Assembly (NCBI GenBank): GCA_947383215.1
Contig: CANDCP010000023.1
Span: forward strand, 1-42,942
Source: an uncultured Roseburia sp.
GTDB lineage: Bacteria > Bacillota > Clostridia > Lachnospirales > Lachnospiraceae
Length of the DNA stretch: 42,942 nucleotides
Direction of reading: 5' to 3'
Numbering within the stretch: position 1 is the stretch's first letter; every line of letters begins with the position of its first letter. Made by a program: the position numbers and the translations under genes. Shown here piece by piece: positions 25,424 through 32,398 of the stretch. Below the pieces are notes generated by a model, which saw only the letters and a list, made by a program, of their open reading frames with translations, had not been told where the DNA came from and did not search any database.

Positions 25424-26179
25424 ATGGAAATCCATGGATTTATTAAAACCACACTGTTAGATTATCCCGGTCATGTGGCCGCGACCGTTTTTACCGGCGG
25501 CTGCAATTTTCGATGTCCGTTTTGCCATAACAGCGATCTCGTGTTACAACCGCATTCCGGCCCGTTTATTTCGGAAGACGATATATTTACGCATTTAAAA
25601 AAACGCGGAAAAATTCTGGACGGCGTCTGTATCTCCGGCGGCGAGCCGACGCTTGAAGCGGATCTGGAAGATTTTATCAAAAAAATACGCGCGCTCGGCT
25701 ACAAAGTCAAGCTCGATACGAACGGCTACTTTCCCGACACGCTGGCCCGCCTGTGCGAACAGGGCCTTCTTGACTACGTCGCAATGGATATCAAACATAC
25801 GCCGGAAAAATACAATACCGTCTGCGGCATGAAGCATTTCGACATTTCACGTATCCTCTCCTCTGTCAGCTATCTGAAAGAACGATGCGTTTCCTATGAA
25901 TTTCGAACGACGCTGGTGAGGGAATTCCATGATAAAGAAGATATGCAAAGACTGGGAGAATGGCTGTGCGGCGCAAACGCCTACTACTTACAGCCCTATA
26001 AAGAGTCGGAAAATGTTCTTATGTATCAGATACCGTTTTCACAAAATCAGGCCGCGCATCTCCCCGAAAAGCTTCATGCGCATGACCGTGAAACGCTTAT
26101 TTCTTTTGTGAACTTATTAAAACCGATGATTTCCAATACCGCGATAAGGGGGGATGATTCCTGTGAATCTTGTTTATGA
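25424..26179 (+). CDS. Anaerobic ribonucleotide reductase activating protein (NrdG2-type radical SAM)
   Basis: 251 residues from MEIHGFIKTTLLDYPG; GAGGT five nt upstream supports this start rather than earlier in-frame ATGs. The radical SAM cluster motif is GGCNFRCPFCHNSDL (Cys27, Cys31, Cys34), followed by GVCISGGEPTLEADL (GGEP motif, SAM binding) and KLDTNGYFP. Such activases generate the glycyl radical on class III ribonucleotide reductase; no nrdD lies in this window. It overlaps the GNAT gene downstream. The leader contains a GC-rich hairpin. Confidence 0.88.
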   Translation: MEIHGFIKTTLLDYPGHVAATVFTGGCNFRCPFCHNSDLVLQPHSGPFISEDDIFTHLKKRGKILDGVCISGGEPTLEADLEDFIKKIRALGYKVKLDTNGYFPDTLARLCEQGLLDYVAMDIKHTPEKYNTVCGMKHFDISRILSSVSYLKERCVSYEFRTTLVREFHDKEDMQRLGEWLCGANAYYLQPYKESENVLMYQIPFSQNQAAHLPEKLHAHDRETLISFVNLLKPMISNTAIRGDDSCESCL

Positions 26180-26723
26180 GACCGATCGTCTTATTTTGAA
26201 AGTATTAAAAGCGGACGCCGCCGAGGAGGTTCTCCGCTTCTATCTTGACAATAAAGAATTATTTGAAAAGTACGAGCCTGACCGTCCGCGCCATTTTTAT
26301 ACGGCGGCGCACCAGAAAGCCGTCCTCATCTGCGAGTACAATATGACCGTAAAATTATCGGCTGTCCGCTTCTATGTTTACAGAAAGGAACAGCCGGATA
26401 AAATTATCGGAACATTTTGCTTTCGAAATATTACGCGTTCGATTTACCAGTCGTGTGAAGCCGGATATAAATTTGACGAGGCGTACCATCATAAGGGCTA
26501 TGCTTTTGAAGCTCTGTATACCGGGATTCAAATTATGTTTGACGACCTTAAGCTCCACCGCATCGAGGCAAACGTTATGCCCGAAAACACCGCCTCCGTC
26601 CGCCTGCTCGACGCCCTCGGTTTTTCCTGTGAAGGTCTGGTAAAAGAATACGCGCTTATCCGCGGAAGCTGGCGCGACCACTTCCGTTACAGTTTAATCG
26701 CCCCTTCCGCCTCAATCTCCTAA
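26163..26723 (+). CDS. GNAT family N-acetyltransferase (RimJ-like)
   Basis: About 186 residues. A GTG start at 26163 is preferred because AAGGGGGG (26146-26153) sits 9 nt upstream; the in-frame ATG at 26154 directly touches that site. The sequence has the RimJ/RimL-type opening LVYETDRLILK, the core AGYKFDEAYHHKGYAFEAL with its Q/R-x-x-G-x-A-like acetyl-CoA loop (HHKGYA), and the late HRIEANVMPENTASVRLLDALGFSCEG (about 137-163). Substrate (ribosomal protein N-terminus or a small amine) is not predictable. It overlaps nrdG2, indicating one transcript. Confidence 0.85.
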   Translation: MNLVYETDRLILKVLKADAAEEVLRFYLDNKELFEKYEPDRPRHFYTAAHQKAVLICEYNMTVKLSAVRFYVYRKEQPDKIIGTFCFRNITRSIYQSCEAGYKFDEAYHHKGYAFEALYTGIQIMFDDLKLHRIEANVMPENTASVRLLDALGFSCEGLVKEYALIRGSWRDHFRYSLIAPSASIS

Positions 26724-27703
26724 CCTAAAATCGAATGGCACCAGTATCCAAACATTTCTTTTGGCTCATCCTGTTTTTGCGCCGCTCGATCCGGCAAAAA
26801 TTCAGGAAATCCAAACAGCGCCGCCATGATGCGCTCCTGGTTATGATAGACGCCCGGGACGCCGATAAAAATCGTCTCTTTTCCCCTCTCATTTTTCTTG
26901 CCGAGCAGCAGATATCTGTAATTAAAAAATCCGTGCAGCAAAAAACTGTTGTTTCCCAAATTCCAATGTTGTCTCGGAAGTTCTCTGATATCTCTAAGCT
27001 CGATATGTATTCCGCTCACCTGACGTTTTCCCGTCTCGAATACTTCCACATTCTGTTTGCCCTTTTGCAGCCTTAAAAAGGCGTCGAGAAGCGTCTCCTG
27101 CGGCACGGCTTCTAAATCCGGAGCGCGCAGCGGAATTGCCGTAGCCGAAACGCTGACGTCCTGCTCTTTTATATTTTCCTCTTCCTGCGGCTGCTGTTCC
27201 TCCTCCTGCGCGCTATCCGGTTCTTTCGTCTCTGGCTCCTCCGATATATCTTCGGATAATTCCGTCTTCGCTTCTTCGCGGGCCTGCGGTTCCGGCTGTA
27301 CCTCCTCTTTCGGCTCCCATATCCTTATGCGATCCCGGTTGATTTCTGTCTCATCCCATTGGCTTGCAAACATATGCGCATCGTCAATCGGGATAAACAC
27401 TCCTTTCATATCAGAAATATGATACGGCGAGCCGCCGATCGCATCGCTGGAAAACATCCCCCTGTAATCTCCGCTTCCCCCGGCAAATTTCATTTTTCCG
27501 ATTTCTACCGCATGTATTTCGTCATTATCTCTGGAAAATAAATATATGGAAGAAGCCCCTCCCACTGGAAGCGCGCCTTTTAAATGAATTTCCATCCGGC
27601 ACTGTCCTCCACGGATTTCGACCTTTGCAAAACCAGTATTATGAAGTTTTTCGCTTCCCTCATACGAATAAAGGTAGGTAACAAAGCGTTGCATTCCTGC
27701 CAT
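26720..27703 (-). CDS. DUF6128-like protein of unknown function
   Basis: About 327 residues from the ATG at 27703 (MAGMQRFVTYLYSY); GGAGGG precedes it by 4 nt, and the ATG at 27694 is a possible alternative. An N-terminal beta-rich domain (about 1-130, GGQCRMEIHLKGALPVGG, SIYLFSRDND) is followed by an acidic Glu/Pro/Gln-rich linker (about 135-200). The C-terminal domain (about 210-327) contains LPRQHWNLGNNSFLLHGFFNYRYLLLG and FIGVPGVYHNQERIMAALFGFPEF. I believe this corresponds to a Lachnospiraceae domain of unknown function (DUF6128), but the name is from memory. No signal peptide or membrane helix is apparent. It converges with the GNAT gene, overlapping 4 nt. Confidence 0.65.
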   Translation of the reverse strand: MAGMQRFVTYLYSYEGSEKLHNTGFAKVEIRGGQCRMEIHLKGALPVGGASSIYLFSRDNDEIHAVEIGKMKFAGGSGDYRGMFSSDAIGGSPYHISDMKGVFIPIDDAHMFASQWDETEINRDRIRIWEPKEEVQPEPQAREEAKTELSEDISEEPETKEPDSAQEEEQQPQEEENIKEQDVSVSATAIPLRAPDLEAVPQETLLDAFLRLQKGKQNVEVFETGKRQVSGIHIELRDIRELPRQHWNLGNNSFLLHGFFNYRYLLLGKKNERGKETIFIGVPGVYHNQERIMAALFGFPEFLPDRAAQKQDEPKEMFGYWCHSILG

Positions 27704-27763
27704 CTGTCCCTCCAACAGTTCTTCTCCCTTCCATCTTATTCTTTTATTTGAAAATTATTCCTC

Positions 27764-27792
27764 TTGACATTCCGTCATTCTCATTTTAAACT
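27764..27792 (+). promoter_or_regulatory. Promoter of the PerR-like regulator gene
   Basis: TTGACA (27764-27769), 17-nt spacer, TAAACT (27787-27792). The shared operator starts 6 nt after the -10 box, i.e. at the transcription start, giving autoregulation by steric block. Confidence 0.65.
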
Positions 27793-27798
27793 AATTAT

Positions 27799-27817
27799 AG
27801 TAACAATTATTATTATT
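27799..27817 (+). promoter_or_regulatory. PerR-like operator, copy 1
   Basis: AGTAACAATTATTATTATT. It differs at one base from the sequence at the same position in the rubrerythrin promoter. The core AGTAA-CAA-TTATT is a near palindrome, in line with Fur/PerR-family inverted repeats. The assignment to the adjacent regulator is inference. Confidence 0.65.
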
Positions 27818-27837
27818 TATATTAGATAGGAGTTTTT

Positions 27838-28245
27838 ATGATAAAGTACAGCCGTCAACGCGAATCCATCAAAAACTTTTTGACGGATCGCTGCGACCAC
27901 CCTACTGCCGAAACGGTATACGAAAATATTCGCAAAGAATATCCCAATATCAGTCTCGGCACAGTATATAGAAACCTCTCTCTTCTCTGTGAGCTCGGAG
28001 AGATCAAAAAAATATCCGTCAGCCCGGGACCCGACCGCTTTGACGGAAATATCCGTCCTCACTACCACTTTTTCTGCCGAAACTGCGGGAGGGTCTATGA
28101 TATTCATATAGAAAGTATCGACCATATCAATACGATTGCGGACGCATCCTTCAACGGGTCAGTTGAGGGGCACGTCACCCACTTTTACGGGTTGTGTAAG
28201 GAATGTATGCCAAAGGGCAATCACTCCGACTATATAAACTGCTAA
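27838..28245 (+). CDS. PerR-like peroxide regulator (Fur family)
   Basis: 135 residues. An N-terminal winged helix (TAETVYENIRKEYPNISLGTVYRNLSLLCELG) is followed by a dimerisation domain. All residues corresponding to the regulatory metal ligands of B. subtilis PerR are present: His21 (HPTAE), Asp69 (RFDG), His75 and His77 (PHYHFFC), Asp88 (YDIH). The aspartate rather than glutamate at the last site favours PerR over Fur. Structural zinc is held by C80-x-x-C83 and C120-x-x-C123. It would sense H2O2 by metal-catalysed histidine oxidation and derepress rubrerythrin next door. The N-terminus is shorter than in Bacillus PerR. Confidence 0.9.
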   Translation: MIKYSRQRESIKNFLTDRCDHPTAETVYENIRKEYPNISLGTVYRNLSLLCELGEIKKISVSPGPDRFDGNIRPHYHFFCRNCGRVYDIHIESIDHINTIADASFNGSVEGHVTHFYGLCKECMPKGNHSDYINC

Positions 28246-28283
28246 CCCCAGAGGGTATAAAAAATAAAAAAATGAAAATAGTA

Positions 28284-28312
28284 TTGACAAGCCGATTTTT
28301 ATGTGATATCTT
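28284..28312 (+). promoter_or_regulatory. Promoter of rubrerythrin
   Basis: TTGACA (28284-28289), 17-nt spacer, TATCTT (28307-28312), then 6 nt to the operator. The geometry is identical to the regulator's own promoter. Confidence 0.65.
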
Positions 28313-28318
28313 AATTTC

Positions 28319-28337
28319 AGTAACAATTACTATTATT
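28319..28337 (+). promoter_or_regulatory. PerR-like operator, copy 2
   Basis: AGTAACAATTACTATTATT, covering the expected transcription start of rubrerythrin. The core AGTAA-CAA-TTACT is a perfect inverted repeat. One mismatch to copy 1 over 19 bp. Confidence 0.7.
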
Positions 28338-28372
28338 AAATTAAAAATATATCAAGAAAGGAATTTATATCT

Positions 28373-28915
28373 ATGAAAAAATTTGTTTGTACTGTATGTG
28401 GTTATGTTCACGAAGGAGATTCTGCACCGGAAGCTTGTCCAATCTGTAAAGCGCCTGCCGAGAAGTTTAAAGAGCAGACCGAGGGAAAAACATGGGCTGC
28501 AGAGCATGTCGTAGGCGTTGCACAGGGTGTAAGCGAAGATATCATCAAAGATTTAAGGGCCAATTTCGAAGGAGAATGCTCTGAAGTCGGTATGTACCTT
28601 GCAATGGCAAGAGTTGCCCACAGAGAAGGCTATCCGGAAATCGGATTATATTGGGAAAAAGCAGCTTGGGAAGAGGCAGAGCATGCCGCTAAGTTTGCGG
28701 AATTACTCGGTGAAGTTGTAACAGACAGCACAAAGAAAAACTTAGAGATGCGCGTTGACGCTGAGAACGGCGCGACAGCAGGAAAATTTGACCTCGCAAA
28801 ACGCGCTAAGGCTGCAAATCTTGACGCGATCCACGACACCGTGCATGAGATGGCAAGAGACGAGGCAAGACACGGCAAGGCATTCGAGGGACTTCTTAAG
28901 AGATACTTCGGCTAA
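28373..28915 (+). CDS. Reverse rubrerythrin (NADH peroxidase component)
   Basis: 180 residues with domains in the reverse order to classical rubrerythrin. An N-terminal rubredoxin-type Fe(Cys)4 site (C6-x-x-C9-G and C22-P-I-C25) comes first. A four-helix diiron domain follows, with glutamate motifs in [35 protein letters not shown] and [15 protein letters not shown]. It reduces H2O2 to water with electrons from NADH via a reductase, a main oxygen defence in clostridia. Codon use is more A-rich and uniform than that of neighbours, suggesting high expression. Strong AAAGGA site; controlled by the operator at 28319-28337; followed by a strong terminator. Confidence 0.95.
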   Translation: MKKFVCTVCGYVHEGDSAPEACPICKAPAEKFKEQTEGKTWAAEHVVGVAQGVSEDIIKDLRANFEGECSEVGMYLAMARVAHREGYPEIGLYWEKAAWEEAEHAAKFAELLGEVVTDSTKKNLEMRVDAENGATAGKFDLAKRAKAANLDAIHDTVHEMARDEARHGKAFEGLLKRYFG

Positions 28916-28951
28916 TCAGAAATGCCGCAAAATCAACGTTTTTGAGTATTT

Positions 28952-28988
28952 AAGGGTATGTTAGAGTAATCTGACATACCCTTTTTTT
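28952..28988 (+). terminator. Intrinsic terminator of rubrerythrin
   Basis: AAGGGTATGT (28952-28961) pairs with ACATACCCTT (28974-28983), followed by a run of T to 28988. Textbook rho-independent terminator. Confidence 0.92.
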
Positions 28989-29162
28989 GTGCAAGCGGTT
29001 GTGTCTGGATGTGGGTTTATATTTTTCACACAAGTTTATCCTTTCCCTGACTGCCCATAAAGGAAGAATTGAGGGAAAGAAAATCTCATAACAAAATATA
29101 ACAAAGTGTGGTAATCGGGAAACTGTGATGTATGTGCAAATATATTACCGGAGGATTTAATA

Positions 29163-29421
29163 ATGGACAAGTACATTTACGACGAAAGCAACTGTTTATG
29201 GTATGAATTGCCTGACACTTCCCGAAGGAGAACACAAGCCTATCGGCATTTGGGGACAGCGGCACAAAAAGTTTTTGAAAGAACACAGGAAATCCACTTA
29301 CACCACAATACTGATGATGGGAAAACTGAACAGTTATTTTGCTGATATTGACGAACAGGCTCAAGAGCGTTTGGACACGAAAAGCGTTGCATACTCTCCT
29401 TATTTTACCGCAATCACTTGA
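29163..29421 (+). pseudogene. TnpV-family transposon protein, frameshifted relic
   Basis: The first frame opens with MDKYIYDESNCLWYEL, typical of TnpV, after a GGAGGATTT ribosome site. The homology then continues in another frame from about 29209 (CLTLPEGEHKPIGIWGQRH, then ILMMGKLNSYFADIDEQAQE). Six to eight residues normally joining the two blocks are deleted, shifting the frame, and the C-terminus (about 35 residues) is replaced by unrelated sequence. It is thus inactive. TnpV genes occur in Gram-positive mobilisable and conjugative elements, so this marks an old insertion. Confidence 0.82.
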
Positions 29422-29445
29422 CAAATCTGAAAAAGTTGATATAAT
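29418..29445 (+). promoter_or_regulatory. Promoter of the TetR-CPBP pair
   Basis: TTGACA (29418-29423), 16-nt spacer, TATAAT (29440-29445): both hexamers perfect, 40 nt before the TetR start codon. Confidence 0.75.
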
Positions 29446-29449
29446 TCCC

Positions 29450-29468
29450 GTTATATAACCCGTGTTAT
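29450..29468 (+). promoter_or_regulatory. Candidate TetR operator
   Basis: Two interlocking inverted repeats directly after the -10 box: GTTATATAAC (29450-29459, perfect palindrome) and ATAAC-CCGT-GTTAT (29455-29468). The position over the transcription start fits autorepression by the TetR-family protein encoded next. Confidence 0.5.
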
Positions 29469-29485
29469 GCATTGGAGGGATTTTA

Positions 29486-30058
29486 ATGCCGCCGAGAGCG
29501 AAGATTACAAAAGAAATGGTGATTGATGCTGCGTTTGAGGTTGCCCGTGAACAGGGTGCAGAAAACATCAATGCAAGAACAGTCGCAAAAAAACTCAGTT
29601 GTTCTACACAACCTATTATGTATCACTTTGCAACAATTGAGGAATTGAAAAAGGCGGTCTATACAAAAGCAGACTGCTATCATTCAGAATACCTGATGAA
29701 TATTAAAAATGTACAGAATGGTGTTATGCTTGGCATCGGATTAAACTATATCAGATTTGCGTTTGAAGAACCGCAACTATTTCGTTTCCTTTTTCAATCC
29801 AATTTTTTTGCAGGAAGCACACTGATTGAAATGATAGATGCTGAGGAACTTATGCCTGTTATTTCAGCAATGCAAGGGGCAATTGGCGGTAGTACGGAGC
29901 AAGTGAAAGAAATCTTTTTGACCATTTTCTTATTTGCTCACGGTTATGCAAGTATGATTGCAAACAATTCATTAAAATATGACGAAGAACTGATAAAAAC
30001 TCATTTAGAACGGGCATATCGTGGGGCAATATTAGCGACACAGGAGGAAGCAAAATGA
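29486..30058 (+). CDS. TetR/AcrR family transcriptional regulator
   Basis: 190 residues from the ATG at 29486 (MPPRAKITKEMVIDAA), which has GGAGGG at good spacing; an earlier ATG at 29462 is not supported. The N-terminal helix-turn-helix reads AAFEVAREQGAENINARTVAKKLSCSTQPIMYHF (about 13-46), the classic TetR DNA-binding motif. The C-terminal ligand pocket (about 65-190) has the WHG-like region FAHGYASMIANN. Ligand unknown. It is coupled to a CPBP protease gene by a 4-nt ATGA overlap, which makes that gene its likely target. Codon use is AT-richer than the flanking core genes, consistent with transfer. Confidence 0.88.
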   Translation: MPPRAKITKEMVIDAAFEVAREQGAENINARTVAKKLSCSTQPIMYHFATIEELKKAVYTKADCYHSEYLMNIKNVQNGVMLGIGLNYIRFAFEEPQLFRFLFQSNFFAGSTLIEMIDAEELMPVISAMQGAIGGSTEQVKEIFLTIFLFAHGYASMIANNSLKYDEELIKTHLERAYRGAILATQEEAK

Positions 30059-30810
30059 AAAAATTATATGAGAAGAATGAATTGACTTTTGCGTTAGTTT
30101 GGATTGGGATTTATTGCGTACTGCAATCCTTAGCCAACCCCTTAAATGAACGGATTGGGATTAGGTATTCTGCAAGTGCTGTTTTCTGTATTTTGCAGGC
30201 AGTGTTGTTATTCTGTTTTCTAACGAAAAACAAGTTGCTTATAAAGTATGGACTTTGCAAGTCTTCTGTACCTGCACACCGATTTCTTTATTATGCTCCG
30301 CTGATTATCTTAGCTACAAGAAATTTTTGGAACGGAACTGCTATAAATTTTGGAGCGGTAGATACCATCTGCTATCTTGTGTGTATGCTATGCGTTGGTT
30401 TTGTAGAGGAAATGATTTTTCGAGGTTTTCTGTTCAAAGCGATTGCAAAGGACAATTTGAAAAAGGCAATTATTATTTCAAGTGTAACCTTCGGATTAGG
30501 GCATCTGCTGAATCTTGTAAACGGTAGCGGTGCCGAGCTTGTGGAAAATCTGTTTCAAGTTGCAGTAGCAATTCCCATTGGCTTTCTATTTGTAATTTTG
30601 TATTACCGTGGAAGAAGCATACTGCCCTGCGTAATTACCCATTCCTTAATCAATATGACGGGTGTTTTCACAAATACAACAGGATTAACGATAGAAAGAC
30701 ATATCTTGTTTCAAATAATCATGTTTGTGATTACCATAGGGTACGCTCTCATACTTACAAAAACACTACCTAAAAATCAATCTTTAAATGTCAATGGCGA
30801 GGTAGATTGA
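30055..30810 (+). CDS. CPBP family intramembrane glutamic protease (CAAX/abortive-infection type)
   Basis: 251 residues with about seven to eight membrane segments. The three active-site motifs are present: EEMIFRGF (E-E-x-x-x-R, about 121-128), FGLGHLLN (F-x-x-x-H, about 146-153) and ITHSLINMTG (H-x-x-x-N, about 196-205). Members cut prenylated proteins, process peptides or confer bacteriocin self-immunity; the role here is unknown. AGGAGG precedes the ATG within the end of the TetR gene. It lies inside a patch bounded by mobile-element relics, so an accessory, transferred origin is likely. Confidence 0.87.
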   Translation: MKKLYEKNELTFALVWIGIYCVLQSLANPLNERIGIRYSASAVFCILQAVLLFCFLTKNKLLIKYGLCKSSVPAHRFLYYAPLIILATRNFWNGTAINFGAVDTICYLVCMLCVGFVEEMIFRGFLFKAIAKDNLKKAIIISSVTFGLGHLLNLVNGSGAELVENLFQVAVAIPIGFLFVILYYRGRSILPCVITHSLINMTGVFTNTTGLTIERHILFQIIMFVITIGYALILTKTLPKNQSLNVNGEVD

Positions 30811-30814
30811 CGAT

Positions 30815-30886
30815 ATGGTAAATAAAAGTTCAGAATGGGCACTCCGCCCTGTCTGCGGAAACAAAACAAGATTACCGCATATTTAA
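30815..30886 (+). pseudogene. Cysteine-rich KTR domain protein, truncated relic
   Basis: A 23-codon frame, MVNKSSEWALRPVCGNKTRL followed by three residues and TAA. It matches the start of the small KTR-domain proteins carried by Tn916/Tn5397-like elements, whose usual opening is W-x-L-C-P-x-C-G-N-K-T-R. The first zinc-binding cysteine is Arg here and the second CPxC half is gone. It forms the right-hand relic of the mobile patch. Confidence 0.7.
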
Positions 30887-30964
30887 ACACGTAAAACTAA
30901 AGAAATGAAGAAACGATCCGATAAACTTAACAGATACGTTTTTCTTCAAGGAGGTATGAAAAAG

Positions 30965-31204
30965 ATGACGACTGATATGGCGCAGATGATAGACGCAATG
31001 GAAAATTCCATAAGACGACAGATTCAGGCAAAGGCTGCGAGACGCGCCGCAGAAGCGGAGCGGGACAAAAAGGAATTTCAGGAAAAGCTTGCGCGCGCCG
31101 CTGCCGGCAAAATCGAGCTCGACGCCATGGCGTCAACCGTCAAAGGTAACGACGACGCCGTGCAGCGAGATCAATTGATCGCTTTCATGATGGCCGGATT
31201 CTAA
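30965..31204 (+). CDS. Small helical protein of unknown function
   Basis: 79 residues from the ATG at 30965; AAGGAGG (30948-30954) is 10 nt upstream, whereas the ATG at 30956 touches the site. The middle (RRQIQAKAARRAAEAERDKK, about 17-36) is a highly charged alanine-rich helix likely to form a coiled coil. No cysteines, membrane segment or signal peptide. The tail is VQRDQLIAFMMAGF. I do not recognise a family. Codon use is GC-rich like the core genome rather than like the mobile patch just upstream. An excellent ribosome site supports real translation. Confidence 0.65.
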   Translation: MTTDMAQMIDAMENSIRRQIQAKAARRAAEAERDKKEFQEKLARAAAGKIELDAMASTVKGNDDAVQRDQLIAFMMAGF

Positions 31205-31228
31205 ACCGCATTTGATTTCCCCGCTTCA

Positions 31229-31253
31229 GAAGCGGATTTAACAGATCCGCTTC
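31229..31253. terminator. Hairpin shared by convergent genes
   Basis: GAAGCGGAT (31229-31237) and ATCCGCTTC (31245-31253) form a perfect 9-bp stem with a 7-nt loop. It lies 25 nt past the small-protein stop on the plus strand and overlaps the last codons of the flippase-like gene (stop at 31238) on the minus strand. No U-tract on either side, so it may only stabilise 3' ends. Confidence 0.4.
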
Positions 31254-32239
31254 CTTCGTCTTCGAAGAATTACAATCACTGCCCCGATTGCAAACGGCAG
31301 CACAAACGTAGCAAAACGGTAGAGCAAAGACGCCGACCCCGCCGCGCCCGTCGTTGTAACCGCGGCAAACAGCATTGTAAATACAAACTCTGTCGAACCG
31401 ATTCCCGCAGGGGACGGAAGCACCGCCGCCAGCATGACGGATAGCGAAGTAACCGCCATCGCCTGAATTATCGTTATCTTTCCCGTACCAAGAAATACAA
31501 AATACGGTATGCCGTACCAGAATGCAAACTTCAGCAGGTTTTTGCAGACAACTCCCGCCACAAATCTTTTATCTCCGAGCAAATCCGCCGCCGCCGATTC
31601 CAAAATCTCACACTGTTCCTTCAAATACTGCAGCTGCCCGTCAAATCTACCTTTTCTGTTGAGCTTATCCGCAAGCCACAAAATCAGCCTGTGAAAACGC
31701 TTCGAACAGCAGAACAGAATCAGAGCCGCGGCAATCACAAAGGTAACCGCGTAGCCGCCCAGGAGCAGCCAGGTATACTCCCCGTAATGTTCTAACATAA
31801 ACCTCCGGCTCGCAACGAAAAAGATCGCCGAGAAAATCGCTATTCCCACTTTATGAATCGCATACTCTACCATATACATTCCGGTCCCTTTAGACACCGG
31901 AATACCGTTCTCATTAAAATAATATACGGCCGCCACGCCCGCGCCGCTTCCAAGCGTCGCCACGCGGTAAAAACTACAATAAAATGCGCTTTCCAAGCCC
32001 ATCCGGTAGGTAAAACGGGGATTGTAATGTCTCGCAAAGGAACACGTAATCCACCCTTCAACCATCTCGTATCCGACGGATAAAATACTGATCCCCAAAA
32101 TTATCCAGACGGACGTTCTTTTCAGCTCCTCTAAAATCGGTCCTGCCGAATCCCGAAAGGTATAAACAATTATCGCGATTAATATCAGCACAAATATCCA
32201 TTTTAATGCCGTCTTTGTCTGCTTACGAATAAAAATCAC
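31238..32239 (-). CDS. YbhN/LPG-synthase TM-domain (flippase-like) membrane protein
   Basis: 333 residues with about eight membrane segments. It resembles the flippase half of MprF and UPF0104/YbhN proteins: an early MVEGWITCSFARHYNPRFTYRMGLESAFYCSFYRVAT segment, then LGSGAGVAAVYYFNENGIPVSKGTGMYM, and late LAAVLPSPAGIGSTEFVFTMLF (about 272-293), the best-conserved family block. It has no lysyltransferase domain, so lipid flipping or glycolipid transport is inferred. The start is odd: the GTG at 32239 is directly adjacent to AGGAG, so either GTG is used with no spacing or a nearby ATT codon (32230) is the true start. Confidence 0.85.
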   Translation of the reverse strand: MIFIRKQTKTALKWIFVLILIAIIVYTFRDSAGPILEELKRTSVWIILGISILSVGYEMVEGWITCSFARHYNPRFTYRMGLESAFYCSFYRVATLGSGAGVAAVYYFNENGIPVSKGTGMYMVEYAIHKVGIAIFSAIFFVASRRFMLEHYGEYTWLLLGGYAVTFVIAAALILFCCSKRFHRLILWLADKLNRKGRFDGQLQYLKEQCEILESAAADLLGDKRFVAGVVCKNLLKFAFWYGIPYFVFLGTGKITIIQAMAVTSLSVMLAAVLPSPAGIGSTEFVFTMLFAAVTTTGAAGSASLLYRFATFVLPFAIGAVIVILRRRRKRIC

Positions 32240-32332
32240 TCCTAACTTTACCCTTTGTATTTTGATTTCCGTCTATTATAACCAATTTACTTTTTGCGGT
32301 CAACAACCGTATTCATGGAAAAACTTATATTT

Positions 32333-32361
32333 TTGTAAAAATGAACAAAAAAGGTTATAAT
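32333..32361 (+). promoter_or_regulatory. Promoter of the phospholipase C family gene
   Basis: TTGTAA (32333-32338), 17-nt spacer, perfect TATAAT (32356-32361), 37 nt before the ATG at 32399, with AAAGGAG just upstream of it. Confidence 0.65.
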
Positions 32362-32398
32362 AAAAATAATTACGACAGAAGCAGAAAGGAGCATATTT

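Noticed and set aside
29086-29571. 161-codon minus-strand frame over the TnpV/TetR junction
   Set aside because: It runs antisense across two recognisable genes and the promoter; no homology seen.
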